A stretch of DNA of 64,000 nucleotides, taken from the NCBI GenBank assembly GCA_024233865.1, contig JACKPA010000004.1, positions 186,001 to 250,000 of the forward strand. Direction: 5' to 3'. This document shows positions 59,183-64,000 of this stretch, in pieces; the stretch's first letter is position 1, and every line of letters begins with the position of its first letter. A program made the translations under genes and the position numbers. The DNA comes from Leptospiraceae bacterium (GTDB taxonomy: Bacteria > Spirochaetota > Leptospiria > Leptospirales > Leptospiraceae). The notes under the pieces were generated by a model. The model was not told where the DNA came from and ran no database searches. It was given only the letters and a program-made list of their open reading frames with translations.

Positions 59183-60899
59183 CCTATGTTCCGCTAGTAT
59201 GCAGATCAAAATCTGTGTCAATAATCTCAGAAATGCCATATATTTTCAATGCGAATTCACCAAAGATTTTAATTATTCGAATCTTAAAAGGATTAAGAGT
59301 ATTGCTAAAAGCAACGTTACCATTTCCCAAGTCTTGCTTAACAAGTATCGTATCGCTCATCGCTTGGCATATCCACCTAAGTGTAGGATTTTTAATTTCC
59401 TTCTTAACCTGATTAGGTAGGGTTTCGTTATTTTGTTTCAATCTTTCTCTCATAAAATGTTGACCATAGTTATAGACCAATAACAGCGTTGCCATTATCA
59501 TACTTAATGCTACAATACGAGTGTCCTTTTTCAAAAATATTCTTTTGTTCAAATACCAAGGGTCTTTTAGAAAACGAAATCCCATTTCGGGTTTCTGCTG
59601 CTCTTTGTATTCATACAACAAATCCCAATCGGAAAAATCGTTTAATACGTTACTTGCTACTATAAATCTACCTTTCTTGTTCAACTCTCTTTGAATGCTT
59701 AAATTATTTTCTTCTATTTTTAAACAAACATTATACTTGTTCTTTCCTTTCAGTTCACTTGAACCAATTTTGATATTATGATATTTCAACACTTGATTTT
59801 TGTCTTTTAGTATGTTCTCCACTTCAGAAACAGATTCATAATTTCTCTTCTCGAGTTTGCTAACACACTTTTCTGCTACCTCTAAATCTTTTTGAACTTT
59901 CTTGAATAACGTCGCTTCTTCTTTTTCATAAGCTTCTTGTGAATAAACCAATACCCATCTTTGATTAATTCCAGCATATTTACTACCATATTCGCATATT
60001 TTATATCCTTCTTGTTCTTTACTCCATGAAATCAGATTATCTGATAATTCTAAAAGTTCTCTCGCTGAATTTATTGTTTCCGGAACACGACTTATCCAAT
60101 TAACATTCTTTATTGACAAAAGATTTGAAGCACTATATAAGGCAGAATCAAACACATACGTCATTTCATCAACACTCTTGAATTGATTTTTGTATTGTTC
60201 TATTTCTTTAATCATTTCCGTAAACGTTTTCTTCTCGCTACTGTTCCCATCATGTGCTTCTACCCAATAAGGGATATTGCCTCGAGAAGTCATCACTAAT
60301 GATAACATAATTTGTTTCAGATCCGGACGATGATCTTTTGAATAACCATAAGTTATTTTAACTCCCTCACCACTTCCATTATATTCACCTTCCACTTTAA
60401 AACTAGTTCCGTCTCCATGTGATACTTTTCCCAATAGTTGTTTTTCCATCACAATCTCTAGTGCTATTTCACTAAACAGTTTCGTCGCACCGTATTCATA
60501 TATGTCATCCAAACAATCTCCTATAGCGTCATCATTCAAGTGTTCCGCTTTTATTCCAGAACCAATAAGTTTTTCTACCGGTTTATTCCGAAAAAATTCT
60601 GATACCAAATAAACTCTATGGTTTGAAAATCCTAATCCATTCAATATCAAAGCAGATACTATTTGACCAGGGGTGACAATTTGGGATGGATGATTTTGGT
60701 TCAACCTCGCGTCTACTCGTTCTGTTAACTTTAAATTTTGGCATATACTTGATATTATACCTAGGTGCTCTATAACTTCTATTTGAATATTCTGATTTAT
60801 GTTTTGCATAAATTTGAAAATATGATTTTTTACTTATATTTGTAAAATTTATTCTGTAATAATCTCTCGTTTTTTATTTGAACACTAGCGGAATATGGG
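59183..60899 (-). mobile_element. IS1634-like element, copy 2 (1717 bp)
   Basis: Same ends and length as copy 1; flanks (TTTAATG and ATACAAG) do not match. It cuts into a cassette whose gene tail (IQELKKDRLKFFNI then stop) remains at 60899-60945. Confidence 0.85.
59184..60809 (-). CDS. IS1634-family transposase
   Basis: 541 residues, identical to 37204-38829, and apparently intact. Confidence 0.9.
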   Translation of the reverse strand: MQNINQNIQIEVIEHLGIISSICQNLKLTERVDARLNQNHPSQIVTPGQIVSALILNGLGFSNHRVYLVSEFFRNKPVEKLIGSGIKAEHLNDDAIGDCLDDIYEYGATKLFSEIALEIVMEKQLLGKVSHGDGTSFKVEGEYNGSGEGVKITYGYSKDHRPDLKQIMLSLVMTSRGNIPYWVEAHDGNSSEKKTFTEMIKEIEQYKNQFKSVDEMTYVFDSALYSASNLLSIKNVNWISRVPETINSARELLELSDNLISWSKEQEGYKICEYGSKYAGINQRWVLVYSQEAYEKEEATLFKKVQKDLEVAEKCVSKLEKRNYESVSEVENILKDKNQVLKYHNIKIGSSELKGKNKYNVCLKIEENNLSIQRELNKKGRFIVASNVLNDFSDWDLLYEYKEQQKPEMGFRFLKDPWYLNKRIFLKKDTRIVALSMIMATLLLVYNYGQHFMRERLKQNNETLPNQVKKEIKNPTLRWICQAMSDTILVKQDLGNGNVAFSNTLNPFKIRIIKIFGEFALKIYGISEIIDTDFDLHTSGT

Positions 60900-60987
60900 A
60901 TACAAGAATTAAAAAAAGATAGATTAAAATTTTTCAATATTTAAATACAAAAAGGACATAAAAGAAATACTTTAACAAAATTTCGGC

Positions 60988-61190
60988 ACATAACTGAGCA
61001 TACCCACTGCGGAATCGAACTAGATTGGAAGTTGTTCGATTCCTTGCACCGAGAGAGCCTTGGATTTCCAAGCAAGTGCTTTGCCTTCGTAAGATTTGGA
61101 AGCCACTCAGTCACAGCACTTGCAATGGAAAAAGCCCTTTGGCTCGGTGACATGCCGAAGCGGCACGTCGGGTATGCTCTAACGTTAAGT
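60988..61190 (+). repeat. attC-like site A12
   Basis: Left box ACATAAC, right box GTTAAGT. Variable hairpin GGAATCGAAC/GTTCGATTCC, a compensated change of two pairs relative to A11. Other stems conserved. Confidence 0.9.
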
Positions 61191-61231
61191 GGCATTTTAT
61201 CAGTCTAGCTATTTTACAAAGCAAGCAAAAA

Positions 61232-64000
61232 TTATTTCTTAATTTCTTCTTCCACAACTTTTATCTCGTCAGAAGTCAATTCATAGAGTTGGTAGACAAG
61301 CAAGTCAATTTCAGAATCAATAAAATCAAATTGTCTTTGCATAGAAATTCTTTCCATCTCTGTTTTTGCCGATGCTAATTTTTCTTTCAAGGAAAGTACA
61401 TTTATCGTTTTTGATAAAAGAGTATTTTTTATTACATCAAAATTTTTAACTTCTAATGATATTGGGATTTGTTTTAAACTATTTATTGTTATTTGTGGAA
61501 AAGAAGTTTTGAAATCAGAAAACATAATTTTCCAAAAATATTTTATTAATTTAGAATTTAGTATAGCTAAAATAAATAACTCTACGTTTTTGTCACCATT
61601 AATAATAGTAAATATATTAACATTTACTGCAAATGGTTTTTCTAAAAAACTAGCTATGGGTCTGTCTCCAATTTGTCTAATCAAAATTTTATGCGGAGCA
61701 AAATGGACATTTTCATCCCAACATCCTCCACCGCCTTTTGGCTTTTTAAATAAAATATATTTAGAAGGTGATTTTATAAAATATCTATTAATATCTCCTC
61801 CCGTTAAAATTTCTTTATATATATCCGATTTTTTAGTATCAGAATAATATTTTTCTTTAGAACCGGTAACGATTCCTCTATTGATTTGAGAGATTTCGCC
61901 TAAGCTTTTTGACTTTTCTTTTATCTTGTTTATTAATGAAAGATTTCTTTCATTTAAAAGTAAATTAAAACAAAAACCATTTGTATTTTGGTAAATCCTT
62001 TGATCTACTTTTGAATAATTTAGATTTGTAATATTGTTTTTGTTCATTTCGGTCGTAGTTAAAATTAAATTATTTTGATGTACCAATTGCTTTTGAGTAA
62101 TGATGATTAATGAATGAACATCTGCATCAGGAAAAACTTTCTCATTACAAATATTCAAATAAAATATTGATGAATTATCCAATATCCATTTTCTTAGTCC
62201 TTCAACATTTACATTGTTTAAAAGAGTTGAGGGAATGATATAACCAAAGTATCCTTTCTCTCTATTAATTTGAATTGATCTTTGTATAAAAAGATGAAAC
62301 GCATCAATTTTATAATTAGTTATGCTAAAATATTTTTTATAATAATTTAATTCCAAATCAGAAGTATTATTTGGTTGATACATTCTGTATGGGGGGTTTC
62401 CAATAACAATAGTAAAACCTTGTTTATCTTTATTAAAAATCTCAATAAATTCTCTCTCCCAATCAAATGTATTTATTCTTCGAATTTCTTTTTCATCAAA
62501 CAAAGAAAAATCTTGTTCACTATAAAAATTAGCCCCAATTAAACTATTCCCGCATTTTATATTTCCTTCTAAAGGTGGCAGTATTGTTGTATGAAATAAT
62601 GTCCTTTCATTGTAAACTTCATAGTGATTTGTATTTTCTAAAGCCTTTAAAGATAAGCTCATTTTTGTAACTTCTACAGCTTGTGGATCTATATCGACAC
62701 CATAAATACAAGACTTTAAAATGTCTCTTTTTATCTTTGAGGTTAGACGAATATTACCTTCTCCATCTAAATAAACTAATGCCTTTTCTTCTTTACTAAG
62801 CTTTTCTAACTGAGAAGTCCCATTTTCTGTTTTAAGTTTACTTTCATAGTATTTAACTGTCCATTGAATCAAAGCATTATATGCAGAAATTAAAAATGAA
62901 CCAGAGCCACATGCTGGATCACAAATTTTAATCTCTAATAGATCACTAAATTTTTTACATTCTTTTAATTTTGCTCCAACTGTTTTTTCAACAATATAAT
63001 TCACTATATAATCTGGTGTATAATATACTCCACCAGCTTTTCTCACTTCTGGTTTATAATCAATCTTAGCTTGTTTTGCTGTTGTTATAACAATCTTACC
63101 TAAAAATTGTTCATAGATCGTTCCTAAAATTTCAATAGGAATTACTTTAAAGTTGTATCTTGAATTTTGAGGAAGGAAATCCTTTAAAACATCCAACAAA
63201 ACCTTATTACTAACACGAACAACATCTAATTCTGTTCTTTTTGTAAATATACTTCCATTATAGGTTTTATCTAATTGTTCAAAGATATCTTTACATTCAT
63301 CGTATATAATACCTTCTTCTTTATCTTTAATACTTTTTATTTTGTTTACAATTTTTTCGATATAGTCTTCTTCTATTTCCCTATCGACTAATACCTTAAT
63401 AAATATAAATCTATCTAAAATAAGTTGAACTGTCTGCGTAATAAACTCTGCTGAAAATTCAGGATGATATTTCTTAACGTTCTTAGCAAGTTTGATTCTC
63501 CAACCGTTTTTTTCATCATCTAAGTCTATTAAAAATGCTTTATCCGGAGGTATACGATTCTCTTTAATCTTTTTTTCGCTTATATACAAATTATCGAGAG
63601 AGCCATTACGAACATTTTCTCTTTCAAAATATTCCCAAAGTTTATCAAAATTTTTAATATAATCAATATAAGTCCAATCGAGTACGCAGTAATTATTCAA
63701 AGTTTCGTGGTTTTTTACAGGAAATGTACAATCAAAAAATCTAAATTCTTCAAAATCAGTTAATAGAGCAAAATCTACTTTTTCATATTTAGGTCTAGTT
63801 TGCGTGGAGTAGGCATAGGAATAAGCCTGCCAGATATAATCAGTTCTAATGCGTAAATCATATTTTGTATGTTTAGCTTCTATATAAAATCTTCTTTTGT
63901 TTTCCAATTGTAAAAGATAATCTGGTTCTTTTCGATTTCTACCCTGGGCTTGAACAATAAACTCTCTTTCATGAGGATGTATAATTCCTTCATTAGAAAT
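61232..64000 (-). CDS. Type IIG restriction-modification enzyme, second paralogue (5' end beyond window)
   Basis: At least 922 residues, open to the window end. The visible part starts in the nuclease domain (KEPDYLL... RRFYIEAKHTKYD), then AGGVYYTPDYIVNYIVE, motif I CDPACGSGSFL and motif IV VIGNPPYRMYQ. Up to motif IV it is nearly the same as the enzyme at 50747; after it the two diverge almost completely. Its recognition part (YYKKYFSITNYKIDAFHLFIQRSI) instead resembles the one in the broken gene at 3-2776 (YYSKYFEFADYKINLYILFIEKIL). It therefore likely recognises a different site. It is the first gene after attC A12, again pointing against attC orientation. Confidence 0.9.
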   Translation of the reverse strand: MSNEGIIHPHEREFIVQAQGRNRKEPDYLLQLENKRRFYIEAKHTKYDLRIRTDYIWQAYSYAYSTQTRPKYEKVDFALLTDFEEFRFFDCTFPVKNHETLNNYCVLDWTYIDYIKNFDKLWEYFERENVRNGSLDNLYISEKKIKENRIPPDKAFLIDLDDEKNGWRIKLAKNVKKYHPEFSAEFITQTVQLILDRFIFIKVLVDREIEEDYIEKIVNKIKSIKDKEEGIIYDECKDIFEQLDKTYNGSIFTKRTELDVVRVSNKVLLDVLKDFLPQNSRYNFKVIPIEILGTIYEQFLGKIVITTAKQAKIDYKPEVRKAGGVYYTPDYIVNYIVEKTVGAKLKECKKFSDLLEIKICDPACGSGSFLISAYNALIQWTVKYYESKLKTENGTSQLEKLSKEEKALVYLDGEGNIRLTSKIKRDILKSCIYGVDIDPQAVEVTKMSLSLKALENTNHYEVYNERTLFHTTILPPLEGNIKCGNSLIGANFYSEQDFSLFDEKEIRRINTFDWEREFIEIFNKDKQGFTIVIGNPPYRMYQPNNTSDLELNYYKKYFSITNYKIDAFHLFIQRSIQINREKGYFGYIIPSTLLNNVNVEGLRKWILDNSSIFYLNICNEKVFPDADVHSLIIITQKQLVHQNNLILTTTEMNKNNITNLNYSKVDQRIYQNTNGFCFNLLLNERNLSLINKIKEKSKSLGEISQINRGIVTGSKEKYYSDTKKSDIYKEILTGGDINRYFIKSPSKYILFKKPKGGGGCWDENVHFAPHKILIRQIGDRPIASFLEKPFAVNVNIFTIINGDKNVELFILAILNSKLIKYFWKIMFSDFKTSFPQITINSLKQIPISLEVKNFDVIKNTLLSKTINVLSLKEKLASAKTEMERISMQRQFDFIDSEIDLLVYQLYELTSDEIKVVEEEIKK

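Noticed and set aside
16735..61190. The 200-base repeats as a CRISPR array or REP/BIME family
   Set aside because: Spacing is from 0.8 to several kb with genes between, units are far longer than CRISPR repeats, and boundaries show cassette head/tail complementarity, which neither class explains.

Overview
The window is AT-rich bacterial DNA, most probably from a Leptospira-like spirochaete. This is inferred from three TRL-like lipoprotein genes, relaxed spirochaete-type lipoboxes and the mix of IS1182, ISKra4, IS982 and IS256 elements. No rRNA or tRNA gene was recognised, so the taxon is not proven.

Layout. 1-7263: a decayed type IIG restriction-modification gene, a DUF4258/YgiT-type toxin-antitoxin pair, a head-to-tail tandem pair of one insertion sequence (called IS-A here) and three TRL-like lipoproteins. 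7552-14778: ordinary chromosomal genes (nucleotidyltransferase-like protein, UDP-sugar pyrophosphorylase, phosphofructokinase, lipoprotein, PlsC-type acyltransferase, IS982 remnant, HIT protein). 14946 to the window end: an accessory region that I read as a chromosomal integron cassette array, heavily invaded by insertion sequences.

The array is recognised by 12 copies of a structured element of about 200 bp (A1-A12). Each has an RYYYAAC-like left box and a GTTRRRY-like right box flanking imperfect inverted arms, as attC sites do. The sequence starting a cassette (GTT...) is the reverse complement of the sequence ending the same cassette (...AAC), and this pairing changes together from cassette to cassette. 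That is what integron cassettes built from circular intermediates should show. No integrase gene or attI site lies in the window, and the elements are longer than usual attC sites, so the assignment is strong but not proven.

Cassette contents: two large type IIG enzymes with near-identical N-terminal halves and different specificity halves, toxin-antitoxin-like pairs (DUF2283 with a small partner, DUF4160/DUF2442), a subtilisin-like protease with a secreted-protein neighbour, a WG-repeat protein, a four-zinc-motif mini-protein next to a TM2 protein, several unknown small genes, and a family of cassettes with no gene but with degenerate internal repeats. Most cassette genes point the same way as their attC; the two type IIG genes point against it.

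Insertion sequences: IS-A (5 copies), IS1182-like (3 plus one partial, counting by site 14.9k, 27.0k, 34.0k and 54.3k), ISKra4-like a (3) and b (4), IS1634-like (2), IS256-like (1), IS4-like (1), an IS982 remnant and one 100-bp IS1182-type MITE. Many have exact 8-bp or 6-bp target duplications, which allows interrupted genes and attC sites to be rebuilt. Elements lacking target duplications coincide with places where cassette head and tail no longer match or where orientation flips, marking IS-mediated deletions and inversions.
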